In this document: piece by piece, positions 8,823-17,059 of the stretch
Layout: every line of letters begins with the position of its first letter
Numbering within the stretch: the first letter of the stretch is position 1
NCBI RefSeq assembly: GCF_028714775.1
Contig: NZ_JAQTLS010000003.1
Span: 124,001-188,000, forward strand
Length of the DNA stretch: 64,000 nt
Source: Thiothrix sp.
GTDB taxonomy: Bacteria > Pseudomonadota > Gammaproteobacteria > Thiotrichales > Thiotrichaceae
Direction of reading: 5' to 3'
Program-made: the position numbers and the translations under genes
Notes under the pieces: generated by a model
Databases searched by the model: none
The model's input: the letters and a program-made list of their open reading frames with translations, nothing else
What the model was told of the DNA's origin: nothing

Positions 8823-8930
8823 CCCTCACCCCCCTGCCCCCTCTCCCGCCAAGCGGGCGAGGGGGAGTTAAGAGGGAGAGGCCATCTTAGCCCCTCGCCC
8901 GCTTGGCGGGAGAGGGGTTGGGGTGAGGGT
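8823..8930. repeat. Long imperfect inverted repeat (dispersed GC-rich unit, two copies head to head)
   Basis: A unit of about 40 bp containing CCCTCACCCC and CTCTCCCGCCAAGCGGG occurs at 8823-8865 and again in inverted orientation at 8890-8930, separated by about 24 bp. Each arm also holds its own small palindrome (CCCGCCAAGCGGG or its complement). A third, diverged copy lies at 30563-30604. This looks like a REP-like intergenic element. As RNA it would fold into a long hairpin between aceA and rraA and could terminate or stabilise transcripts. Confidence 0.8.
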
Positions 8931-8938
8931 CTTTCAGA

Positions 8939-10252
8939 TTAGTGGAATTGCTCTTCTTCAGTAGAGCCAGTCAACGCTGTTACAGATGAAGCACCACCTT
9001 GGATAACAGTGGTAACGTCATCGAAGTAGCCAACGCCAACTTCTTGCTGGTGAGAAACGAAGGTGTAACCTTCTTCACGCGCAGCAAATTCAGGTTCTTG
9101 AACCATGTTGACGTAGTGCTTCATGCCTTCGCCGCGAGCATAAGCGTGTGCGAACTTGAAGGTGTTGTACCAGTTGACGTGGATGCCCGCCAAGGTGATG
9201 AACTGGTACTTGTAACCCATTGCAGACAAATCTTCTTGGAAGGATGCGATTTGTGAGTCAGTCAGGTTTTTCTTCCAGTTGAAAGACGGTGAGCAGTTGT
9301 AAGACAACAGTTGGCCTGGGCAAGCTGCTTGAACTGCTTGTGCGAATTCACGTGCAAAGCCAAGGTCAGGTTTACCAGTTTCACACCACACCATGTCAGC
9401 GTAAGGTGCATAAGCAACGCCACGGCTAATGGACTGTTCCAGACCGTTCTTAACGCGGTAGAAACCTTCAGCAGTACGCTCGCCAGTCAGGAATGTCTGG
9501 TCGTTTGCGTCGTGGTTAGAGGTGATCAAGTTAGCTGCTTCTGCGTCAGTACGTGCCAAGATAACGGTAGGAACGCCCATTACGTCAGCCGCGAAACGTG
9601 CAGAAATCAGTTTTTCAACCGCTTCAGAGGTTGGAACCAATACTTTGCCGCCCATGTGACCGCATTTCTTAACCGCAGCCAATTGGTCTTCAAAGTGAAC
9701 GCCAGCCGCGCCTGCGGTGATCATGTTCTTCATCAGTTCAAATGCGTTCAGAACGCCGCCGAAACCGGCTTCTGCGTCAGCAACGATAGGCAGGAAGTAG
9801 TCGATACCACCTTCGTCAGTTGGGCTGATACCACGACCCCATTGGATTTCGTCAGCACGCTTGAAGGTGTTGTTGATACGGCGAACCATGGTTGGTACGG
9901 AATCGTATGCGTACAAAGATTGGTCAGGGTACATGGTTTCTGAGGTGTTGCCATCAGCCGCAACCTGCCAGCCGGACAGGTAAACTGCTTCCAAACCCGC
10001 TTTGGCTTGTTGCATTGCTTGACCTGCGCTGATTGCACCGAATGCATTGACGTAGCCTTTTTTCGCGCCACCGTTCACCAAATCCCACAGTTTGGCAGCA
10101 CCACGTTTCGCCAGTGTGTGGTCAACTTGCAGGGAACCGCGCAGGCGTACTACGTCAGATGCGCTGTAAGTACGCTTAACGTTTGCCCAACGTGGGTTTT
10201 CTGCCCAGTCTTTTTCCAATGCAGCAATTTGCGCTTCACGAGTCATAGTCAT
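8939..10252 (-). CDS. aceA: Isocitrate lyase
   Basis: Cleaves isocitrate to glyoxylate and succinate in the glyoxylate shunt. At 437 aa it is of the bacterial AceA type, with the catalytic KKCGH motif (Cys at about 198) and the typical stretches SGWQVAADGN and TDEGGIDYFLPIVADAEAGFGG. The ORF track starts at 10273. The ATG at 10252 has GAGGAG seven bases upstream and is preferred; an in-frame ATG at 10246 is also possible. No malate synthase is in the window. A palindromic operator candidate lies upstream and is shared with the mqo promoter region. Confidence 0.96.
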   Translation of the reverse strand: MTMTREAQIAALEKDWAENPRWANVKRTYSASDVVRLRGSLQVDHTLAKRGAAKLWDLVNGGAKKGYVNAFGAISAGQAMQQAKAGLEAVYLSGWQVAADGNTSETMYPDQSLYAYDSVPTMVRRINNTFKRADEIQWGRGISPTDEGGIDYFLPIVADAEAGFGGVLNAFELMKNMITAGAAGVHFEDQLAAVKKCGHMGGKVLVPTSEAVEKLISARFAADVMGVPTVILARTDAEAANLITSNHDANDQTFLTGERTAEGFYRVKNGLEQSISRGVAYAPYADMVWCETGKPDLGFAREFAQAVQAACPGQLLSYNCSPSFNWKKNLTDSQIASFQEDLSAMGYKYQFITLAGIHVNWYNTFKFAHAYARGEGMKHYVNMVQEPEFAAREEGYTFVSHQQEVGVGYFDDVTTVIQGGASSVTALTGSTEEEQFH

Positions 10253-10561
10253 GTAAAAGCTCCTCAGAGTCAAAAAGTGAACGAAACCGGTAAAAAAATT
10301 TTAGGCTAACTTGCCTGCGAACCTGCCCTAGCGCGGTACGCTCTACGCTTCATCGTGTTCGCTTTTGCGAATCTCTTTAGTAACAACTGTCAACAATATG
10401 TCGGCTTACCCACCATATCTTGGCTTCGAGAGCCATCAGTTGACGGTCAAGCCATAGTATTATGATAAAGTAAGTGTCGACAATAAAATTAATTCAATGT
10501 TGAGTATTGCATTGCACAATAATGTGCAATGACATAATTTTCCTATGGAAATACAGGCGGG
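10253..10561. other. Intergenic region upstream of aceA
   Basis: These 309 bp separate aceA from the 3' end of mqo, both on the minus strand. The region should hold the aceA promoter. It contains two TGTCRACA-type sites (near 10388-10397 and 10474-10484) and an AT-rich stretch with the short inverted repeat ATTGCACAATAATGTGCAAT. No coding frame or RNA gene was recognised. Confidence 0.6.
10474..10484. promoter_or_regulatory. Candidate operator (GTGTCGACAAT) upstream of aceA
   Basis: The core TGTCGACA (10475-10482) is palindromic and matches the centre of the perfect ATTGTCGACAAT palindrome upstream of mqo. A weaker copy, CTGTCAACAAT, lies at about 10387-10397. Such sites resemble those of FCD-type GntR regulators. 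No regulator gene is seen nearby. Confidence 0.45.
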
Positions 10562-12049
10562 TTATGAAATTTTATTCAGCCCCAAAGTCGACAAGGTGTA
10601 CTGGCGTACTTGCTTGAGCAACTCAGGATTGTCAGCCAATGACTCGCCGTAGGATGGGATCATGGCTTTCAGCTTAGCTTTCCAGCCTTCCGAAGCCATT
10701 TGTTTGGGGAAGCATTTGCCGAGCACTTGCAGCATCGCCGGAACCGTCACCGAAGCCCCCGGAGAAGCCCCCAGCAAAGCTGCCACGCTGCCATCCGCTG
10801 CCGCTACGACTTCCGTACCGAACTCAAGCTTGCCACCCAGCTTCGGGTCTTTTTTAATGATTTGGACGCGCTGACCTGCAACTGCCAATTCCCAATCATC
10901 CTCATTCGCATTGGGGAAATATTCACGCAACGCCCCCATACGGGAATGACGGGTTTGCAGCACTTCCGTAATCAGGTAACGGATCAGCTCCATGCTGCTC
11001 AGCCCCACTTTCAGCATCGGCCACAGATTGTTCAGGCGGACGCTGGCGAACAGGTCTAAAAACGAACCGCGCTTAAGGAACTTGGTAGTGAATCCGGCAA
11101 ATGGCCCGAACAACAGCGCGTTTTCACCGTCAATCACGCGGGTATCCAGATGCGGCACGGACATCGGCGGCGCACCGATAGAGGCTTTACCGTACACTTT
11201 CGCCAAATGGTGCTTGACCACATCCTGCCGTTTACACACCAACCATTGCCCGCTGACCGGGAAGCCACCATAGCCTTGGCTTTCGGCAATATGGCTTTTC
11301 TGGAGCAGGGTCAGCGCCGCGCCACCTGCACCGAGGAAAACGAAACCAGCATTAAAAACGGTGTTTCCCCCTTTATTATTTTTAGTGCTGACAAGCCACC
11401 GACCATCCGAAGTCTTTTTCAAACCCGTTACCGACTGGTTCAGCAATAACTCGAAATTGTCGTAGGATTGCAAATAGCCGACCATGCTGCGGCTCAACGC
11501 GGCGAAATTCACATCGGAACCGTATTTGACGCGCGTACCTGCCACTTTTTGCGCCGGATCACGCCCTTCCATCACCAACGGAATCCATTCGCTTAACACC
11601 GCAGGGTCTTCGCTGTATTCCATGTCGACAAACATGTGATGCTGGCTGATGGCTTCAAAACGCTTACGCAGGAAAGCCACATTGCTGTCGCCCCAGACGA
11701 AACTGACATGCGGGGTGGGGTTAATGAAATAGCGGGGTTCCGGCAATGCCTTTTCGTCAACGAGATGCGCCCAGAATTGCAGGGTTTGCTCGAACGCCTC
11801 GTTAATGCCGTAGGCTTTGCTGGCATTGATGCTGCCATCCGGGTTCTGCGGGGTATAGTTCAGTTCGCAATAGGCCGCGTGGCCTGTGCCTGCGTTGTTC
11901 CAACCACTGGTGCTTTCTTGCGCAACATCTTCCAGCCGTTCGACCATACTGATGGTAAGTGACGGATCAAGATGCTTGAGCAATACGCCCAAAGTGGAAC
12001 TCATTGCCCCTGCCCCGACCAGCAACACATCGACGTTCTTCGTAGCCAT
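10562..12049 (-). CDS. mqo: Malate:quinone oxidoreductase
   Basis: A membrane-associated FAD enzyme oxidising malate to oxaloacetate and passing electrons to quinone. At 495 aa it has the N-terminal FAD-binding motif VLLVGAGAMSSTLGVLL and the family stretches STSGWNNAGTGHAAYCELNYTP and VSGQWLVCKR. The ORF track begins at a TTG at 12073. The ATG at 12049, with AAGG nine bases upstream and the flavin fold starting immediately after, is the better start. It sits upstream of aceA in the same direction but with a long gap, so it is probably a separate unit under shared control. Confidence 0.96.
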   Translation of the reverse strand: MATKNVDVLLVGAGAMSSTLGVLLKHLDPSLTISMVERLEDVAQESTSGWNNAGTGHAAYCELNYTPQNPDGSINASKAYGINEAFEQTLQFWAHLVDEKALPEPRYFINPTPHVSFVWGDSNVAFLRKRFEAISQHHMFVDMEYSEDPAVLSEWIPLVMEGRDPAQKVAGTRVKYGSDVNFAALSRSMVGYLQSYDNFELLLNQSVTGLKKTSDGRWLVSTKNNKGGNTVFNAGFVFLGAGGAALTLLQKSHIAESQGYGGFPVSGQWLVCKRQDVVKHHLAKVYGKASIGAPPMSVPHLDTRVIDGENALLFGPFAGFTTKFLKRGSFLDLFASVRLNNLWPMLKVGLSSMELIRYLITEVLQTRHSRMGALREYFPNANEDDWELAVAGQRVQIIKKDPKLGGKLEFGTEVVAAADGSVAALLGASPGASVTVPAMLQVLGKCFPKQMASEGWKAKLKAMIPSYGESLADNPELLKQVRQYTLSTLGLNKIS

Positions 12050-12143
12050 AACCAACACCCTTAAAAAATTCAATGATGGAAGTTAGAATGATAGAACGGG
12101 AAGGGTGGTAATTTCTACCCACAAAGAGGATATTTTTCACACA

Positions 12144-12155
12144 ATTGTCGACAAT
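12144..12155. promoter_or_regulatory. Perfect 12-bp palindrome upstream of mqo, candidate operator
   Basis: ATTGTCGACAAT is fully symmetric and lies about 95 bp upstream of the mqo start. A second, imperfect copy (ATTGTCAACAGA) is at 12208-12219. The same core occurs upstream of aceA, suggesting one repressor or activator for both genes. The FCD-GntR assignment is inference from the half-site TTGTC. Confidence 0.55.
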
Positions 12156-12246
12156 GTTGCAGAGCAAAAACGGGAAAAACCGTACAATCAGTAGAGATTT
12201 GCGCACTATTGTCAACAGATTGCCTAACAACAGCAGTTCCGGCAGG

Positions 12247-12275
12247 CAAAAAGAAAGCGGGGACTTGCCCCGCTT
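12247..12275 (-). terminator. Rho-independent terminator of the first fadL-like gene
   Basis: On the minus strand AAGCGGGG, loop CAAGT, CCCCGCTT is followed by TCTTTTT, about 28 bp after the fadL-like stop codon. Confidence 0.85.
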
Positions 12276-12302
12276 CTTTTCGTTCCTACGAAATTCTTAT
12301 GA

Positions 12303-13541
12303 TCAGAATTCGCGGCTAAACGCAATGCCCAAGGCATCTTGACTCATTTTTAGGTCGTATTGGTGCGCACTATCGCCGTTCACTTCATTCTCAAACGCAT
12401 GAACATAAGAAGCGATAAGCTTAGACTTTGGCGACAATTTCTTCTCAACACCAAGAGAAATATGGTCTTTGGATACAGCCGGAGTCAATGCATTCAACGT
12501 AGTATCCTCCGGCCCCACAGGTGAATTGCCATGATTGTAACCAGCCATTAAAGCCAGATCAGGTTTAACTTGATGCTTAACACCTATTTTATAGGCAGTA
12601 ACATCATCCCAGCCAAAACCAGTTTTTGCACCAACTTTCAGTGTTGGGTCTGTGCTATTACCAATCGCCTCAACATCTGTATAGTAAACATGCTGAACAT
12701 CCGCAGCAATCAGTGTTTTGGGAGTGGCTTGCCAAGCCATACCAATAGTTGTTGCCGCAGGCACATCCATCTCACCAGCGTTTGCAATTAACCCTTTATA
12801 CTTATCAAGCTTGCCCATTTTTACTTTAGTGCGGTGTGCCACACCCAATGTTACATTAGGAGAAACTTTGCCCTGCCAGCCAAGCGTTGCACCAACACCC
12901 ATTGAAGAATCAGTCCCTTTGTTTGTAACAAATCCAGGGTTAGCAGATGCACTAGCCCTATCAAAGCTCTGCAATCCGTTTGCTTCAAGTTCTTGATAGA
13001 CAATATTTGCCGAAACACCTATTGCATTATTATCATTAACCTTATAACTAATAGTAGGTGCCACAAATAACTGTTTCAGGTCAATGTTTGTATTGGATGT
13101 ACCAAATCCAATCTCTCCAGCCTGCGGATGTCTATAAGGCAAAGCCGTATCATATGTGCTATTCATCCCCCCATTACCATAAACAACAACACCAGCAGCA
13201 ACCTTGTCATTGATTTGCTTCTTATACCCACCTTCTGGGACAAGAAACATATCTTCCCCATTGCCGCTATATGTTATACCTGTTGACTTATATTTTACTT
13301 TTCGATTTGGAGAAAAGACTTCTAAACCTAAATCGTAACCATCATTGATAAAAGATGCAGATGCTGGGTTGGTTGCCATACTAGTGGTATTTGCCGCATA
13401 ACCCGCAGCAGCCCCCCCCATCGCACGGTGCTCCATACCCAACCCGGTAGGCGCAAGACCGTTGGTTGCAAATGCAGCTTGAGAGCCAAGAGCCAGTACA
13501 ATGGATGTTACCAGCAGGGTTTTATTGAATGAATAGCGCAT
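12303..13541 (-). CDS. OmpP1/FadL family outer-membrane transporter (copy 1)
   Basis: A 412-aa outer-membrane beta-barrel for hydrophobic compounds such as long-chain fatty acids. The signal peptide ends near AAFA-TNG. The N-terminal plug has the FadL-type MGGAAAGYAANTTSMATNPAS stretch, and the chain ends in Phe (SREF), as expected of an outer-membrane barrel. The start at 13541 follows GGAGGAGTTAT. The next gene upstream is a paralogue with an almost identical signal peptide and 5' leader. Each gene has its own terminator. The substrate is unknown; the nearby glyoxylate genes would suit fatty-acid use. Confidence 0.9.
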   Translation of the reverse strand: MRYSFNKTLLVTSIVLALGSQAAFATNGLAPTGLGMEHRAMGGAAAGYAANTTSMATNPASASFINDGYDLGLEVFSPNRKVKYKSTGITYSGNGEDMFLVPEGGYKKQINDKVAAGVVVYGNGGMNSTYDTALPYRHPQAGEIGFGTSNTNIDLKQLFVAPTISYKVNDNNAIGVSANIVYQELEANGLQSFDRASASANPGFVTNKGTDSSMGVGATLGWQGKVSPNVTLGVAHRTKVKMGKLDKYKGLIANAGEMDVPAATTIGMAWQATPKTLIAADVQHVYYTDVEAIGNSTDPTLKVGAKTGFGWDDVTAYKIGVKHQVKPDLALMAGYNHGNSPVGPEDTTLNALTPAVSKDHISLGVEKKLSPKSKLIASYVHAFENEVNGDSAHQYDLKMSQDALGIAFSREF

Positions 13542-13576
13542 ATAACTCCTCCGAAAAATGCACGTGTTACAACTAT
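13461..13576 (-). repeat. Conserved leader plus signal-peptide repeat, copy 1
   Basis: This 116-bp segment covers the first codons and the untranslated leader of the fadL-like gene. It is nearly identical to 14950-15065 of the neighbouring paralogue, including a 30-bp exact block containing GCACGTG and the ribosome binding site. Confidence 0.8.
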
Positions 13577-13706
13577 ATTCTTTAAGAACAGTGAGAACGC
13601 ACCACGGAGAGCATTAAATGATAACCATGGCGTTATCAATGAGTTAATTGGCAAGTTTTGATGTGTTATTGTCAGTGAATTGTCTGCAAAAGTGGTTTTA
13701 GCAGAT

Positions 13707-13735
13707 AAAGAGAGCGGGGATTTCCCCGCCTCTTT
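13707..13735 (-). terminator. Rho-independent terminator of the second fadL-like gene
   Basis: GCGGGGA, TT, TCCCCGC forms a 7-bp stem just after the stop of the upstream paralogue. U-rich tracts flank it in both directions. Confidence 0.8.
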
Positions 13736-13758
13736 TTATCCCTACGAAGTTCTTTCGA

Positions 13759-15030
13759 TCAGAAGTCTACGCTGTAAGCGACACCGACTGAATTTTGCTT
13801 CATGTTCAAATTAGCTTCACCACTACCAGAAGTTCCGGCAATAGAGCCGCTGCCATTCACACCTTTACTCAAAGCATGGGTATAAACAGCAGCAAGGTTA
13901 GCTTTATTATTCAGCTTCCACTCACCACCAAGTGACACATGGTCTTCAACAGTAGCAGGAGCTAACACGTTGAATAATGTTTGACTAGATTGTAATGGAT
14001 TTTTAGCGTGGTTATAGCCCGCCAATACTGCGAAATTGGGTTTAACCTGATGTTTAACGCCGAGTTTATAAACCGTTTGGTCTTTCCAACCAAAACCAGA
14101 CCCATTGTCAGCCCCCAATAGCCCTCCGGCTGTATTTAAATTCGCCATAGCTTTGACTTTAGAATATTCGATTTGCTGAACGTCGGCAGCAATCAGTGTC
14201 TTAGGCGTCGCTTGCCATGCAATACCTGCCGTAGTTGCAGCAGGCATATCCAAATCTCCCTGCTCAGCAAATAAACCCTTATATTTGTCTAATTTACCCA
14301 TATTTGTACGGCTACGGTAAGCAACACCTGCTGTTACAGTCGGCGACAGTTTTCCCTGCCAACCTATAGTTGCCCCAATACCTGAAGAAGAGTCAACGCC
14401 ACGGTCAGTAACATTCCCTACGCTGCTCGTCTGTGTTGCTTGATTAAAATTACTTAGACCTGTCGCCTTAAACTGCTGGTAGGCCAAATTGACGGAAACC
14501 CCTACACTATTATTCTCATTAATTTTCATTGACCATGTAGGAGCAATTATGAGCTGTTCTAAGTTAATACCCGGTTTAGTTGTATTAGTTTGATCAAACA
14601 AAAGAATAGGTCTGTCATAACTGGTGTTCATCCCACCATTACCATAAACCACGACACCCACGCTGTGTTTGTCATTCAGTTGTTTCTTATAACCACCTTC
14701 AGGAATAAGAAACATCTCTTTGCCATTACCATCGTAACTGCCGTTTGCGGTATTACCCCCACCCATATCATTCCCGGTGATAGTCGCCCCACGATCTGGC
14801 ATAAATACTTCCGCACCAATCTCCCAACCCGCAGAAACATTGGACAAGCTTGCAGGGTTAGTACCAGCATTCATCACGTTTTCTGACGTTGCCGTAGCTG
14901 CGCCGCCCATCCCTTTTTGGACAACCCCCAAACCAATTGGAGCCATCCCGTTGGTTGCGAAAGCAGCTTGAGAGCCGAGAGCCAGCACAATGGATGTGAC
15001 CAGCAAGGTTTTGTTGAATGTATGGCGCAT
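13759..15030 (-). CDS. OmpP1/FadL family outer-membrane transporter (copy 2)
   Basis: A 423-aa paralogue of the adjacent FadL-like porin. It shares the signal peptide (FNKTLLVTSIVLALGSQAAFATNG), the MGGAA...TNPASL plug region, many barrel strands (GWQGKLSP, PAATTAGIAWQATPKTLIAADVQ) and a terminal Phe. The ORF track starts at 15090. The start at 15030 has the same GGAGGAGTTAT site as its paralogue. The mature proteins differ widely in their loops, so the two probably have different substrates or phage-facing surfaces. Confidence 0.9.
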   Translation of the reverse strand: MRHTFNKTLLVTSIVLALGSQAAFATNGMAPIGLGVVQKGMGGAATATSENVMNAGTNPASLSNVSAGWEIGAEVFMPDRGATITGNDMGGGNTANGSYDGNGKEMFLIPEGGYKKQLNDKHSVGVVVYGNGGMNTSYDRPILLFDQTNTTKPGINLEQLIIAPTWSMKINENNSVGVSVNLAYQQFKATGLSNFNQATQTSSVGNVTDRGVDSSSGIGATIGWQGKLSPTVTAGVAYRSRTNMGKLDKYKGLFAEQGDLDMPAATTAGIAWQATPKTLIAADVQQIEYSKVKAMANLNTAGGLLGADNGSGFGWKDQTVYKLGVKHQVKPNFAVLAGYNHAKNPLQSSQTLFNVLAPATVEDHVSLGGEWKLNNKANLAAVYTHALSKGVNGSGSIAGTSGSGEANLNMKQNSVGVAYSVDF

Positions 15031-15065
15031 ATAACTCCTCCGAAAAATGCACGTGTTGTAACTAT
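14950..15065 (-). repeat. Conserved leader plus signal-peptide repeat, copy 2
   Basis: Counterpart of 13461-13576. The near identity stops upstream of ACTAT in the leader and declines after the signal-peptide codons. Confidence 0.8.
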
Positions 15066-15165
15066 GTGTTGCAGAATAGTGACAGAGCACTATAGGGGTG
15101 TCAAATGATAATTATAAGGTTTTCAAGGAATTAATAAGTATATTCGGATATACGAATGTAATAAT

Positions 15166-15912
15166 TTACTTACATTCGTGCAATAAACCTTCAACCTTCA
15201 GCATATCCGCTTCGGTGTCCACCCCGATACCCGGAATTTCCGCTGCAATATCAACGTGAATCTTGTAACCATTGGATAATGCACGTAATTGCTCAAGTTT
15301 TTCCAAGCGTTCCAAAGGAGATAGAGGCAACCTAGTAAACGCCCTAAGAAACCCCGCCCGATAAGCGTACATACCAATGTGCCGCAATGCGTAATCTTGC
15401 AACGCAACACCTGCATCCCGCTGGCACGGAATAGGCGCACGGCTAAAATACAAGGCCAGCCCCTGATCGTCCCGTACCACTTTCACCACGTTAGGGTTGA
15501 GGAAGTCACTTTCATCCTCGATTGGTGTTGCCAGCGTAGCAATCCCCGCTTGCGGAAACTTCGCCAAGTTATTCGCCAGTTGGTACAAATTGGCGACGGG
15601 GGTCAGCGGTTCGTCGCCTTGCAGGTTGACCACAATCGTGTCATCCGCCCAGCCCTGCTGTTGTACCACTTCCGCCAACCGATCACTGCCGGTTTCGTGG
15701 GTGGAAGCAGTCATTGCCACCTGCGCCCCGAACCCGCTGCAAACGTCACGGATACGCGCATCGTCGGTTGCCACCAGCACGGTTTCAAACCCGGCTGCCA
15801 GCGCCCGTTCATGCACATGCTGGATCAGCGGCTTGCCCGCAAGGACACGTAGCGGTTTGCCCGGCAAACGGGTGGAGGCGTAACGCGCCGGAATCACCAC
15901 AACTGTTTTCAT
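15166..15912 (-). CDS. kdsB: 3-deoxy-manno-octulosonate cytidylyltransferase (CMP-KDO synthetase)
   Basis: Activates KDO with CTP for the lipopolysaccharide inner core. At 248 aa it has the same length as E. coli KdsB. Nucleotidyltransferase motifs are clear: [22 protein letters not shown] and VNLQGDEPL. It is the last gene of the minus-strand envelope operon, and its ATG overlaps the stop of the Trm112-like gene by 4 bp. Confidence 0.97.
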   Translation of the reverse strand: MKTVVVIPARYASTRLPGKPLRVLAGKPLIQHVHERALAAGFETVLVATDDARIRDVCSGFGAQVAMTASTHETGSDRLAEVVQQQGWADDTIVVNLQGDEPLTPVANLYQLANNLAKFPQAGIATLATPIEDESDFLNPNVVKVVRDDQGLALYFSRAPIPCQRDAGVALQDYALRHIGMYAYRAGFLRAFTRLPLSPLERLEKLEQLRALSNGYKIHVDIAAEIPGIGVDTEADMLKVEGLLHECK

Positions 15913-16100
15913 GCCGCCAATTGCTCCACTTCTTCTTGGGTCAAGGCGCGGGCTTCTTCTTCCAGCATCACCGGGATGCCATCGCGGATGGGGTAAGCCA
16001 ACCGTGCGGCTTTCGAGATCAGTTCCTGCTTGTCCTTGTCATAAATCAGCGGGCCTTTCGTGACCGGGCAGGCGAGAATTTCCAGCAATTTCTTATCCAT
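15909..16100 (-). CDS. Trm112/YcaR family small protein
   Basis: A 63-aa protein with the family core [17 protein letters not shown] and [17 protein letters not shown]. The E. coli homologue YcaR also sits between lpxK and kdsB. Trm112-like proteins usually act as small partners, and the usual zinc cysteines are reduced here to a single Cys. It lies 2 bp after lpxK and overlaps kdsB. Confidence 0.93.
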   Translation of the reverse strand: MDKKLLEILACPVTKGPLIYDKDKQELISKAARLAYPIRDGIPVMLEEEARALTQEEVEQLAA

Positions 16101-16102
16101 TT

Positions 16103-17059
16103 CTAGAGTCCTTGTAAACGGGTGAACAGGGCTTGGGCGAAACTTTCATCCAATACTGCCCGAATGGGCAAATACCAGCAGTTGGGCGCAGCGTATTGGC
16201 GGCATTTTACCGCATCTTTTTCAGTCATGATCACAGGAAAACCATCGTCGAAACGCAATTCTTCCCCACTAAAGGCGTGATGGTCAGGGTAAGTATGTGG
16301 CAACACCCGCAAACCCGCCTGTTCCAGCGTGGCAATAAAGCGTTGTGGATTACCGATGCCTGTGACCACATGCACCGTTTGCCCCGCCAGTTCGGATAGA
16401 AATTTGCTTTCATCCCCCGCAAGGCTCAGCAGCGTATCGCCTTGCATTTGCATGGTTTCGCCATTGATAACCACGAAATCGCAACTGGCGAGGCGTGAAA
16501 CGGATTCGCGTAACGACCCGGCGGGCAGGCAATAGCCATTGCCAAAACGCCGTTGACCATCCACCACGCAAATTTCGACATCACGCCCCATGCGGTAATG
16601 TTGCAAACCATCATCGGCAATAATGATGTCGCAAGGGTGTTGTTGTAACAAGGAGGCAATAGCTTGGTTGCGATGGCGGCTAACGACGAGGGGAACACCA
16701 GTGCGTTGCACGATTAGCAGCGGTTCATCACCAATTTCGGCAGGATTCGCATTAGGAAAAACCGCCCCCGTTTTCCCCGCACTACCAAATCCCCTACTCA
16801 CCACACCCGGCGTATACCCCGCCTCGCGCAACCGTTCCACCAACCAGATCACCAGCGGTGTCTTACCCGTACCACCCACCGAAATATTGCCAACCACAAT
16901 CACGGGAACCGGATGCTTAACTTGCTGGCGCTTATCCCGCCAACGTTGGAATGCAGCCAACACACAGAAAATCCCCGTCAATGGCAACAGCAGGTATTTA
17001 CCCAGCCGGTCATCACCGTACCAGACGTTCAGCAGCCAGCGTTCAAGCCGCTGTTTCAT
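16103..17059 (-). CDS. lpxK: Tetraacyldisaccharide 4'-kinase
   Basis: Phosphorylates the lipid A disaccharide precursor at the 4' position, at the inner membrane. The protein is 318 aa with an N-terminal hydrophobic segment ([16 protein letters not shown]) and the Walker A motif [13 protein letters not shown]. The ORF track begins at 17146, inside msbA. I chose the ATG at 17059 ([15 protein letters not shown]), which overlaps the msbA end by 17 bp and matches the usual family N-terminus. Confidence 0.96.
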   Translation of the reverse strand: MKQRLERWLLNVWYGDDRLGKYLLLPLTGIFCVLAAFQRWRDKRQQVKHPVPVIVVGNISVGGTGKTPLVIWLVERLREAGYTPGVVSRGFGSAGKTGAVFPNANPAEIGDEPLLIVQRTGVPLVVSRHRNQAIASLLQQHPCDIIIADDGLQHYRMGRDVEICVVDGQRRFGNGYCLPAGSLRESVSRLASCDFVVINGETMQMQGDTLLSLAGDESKFLSELAGQTVHVVTGIGNPQRFIATLEQAGLRVLPHTYPDHHAFSGEELRFDDGFPVIMTEKDAVKCRQYAAPNCWYLPIRAVLDESFAQALFTRLQGL

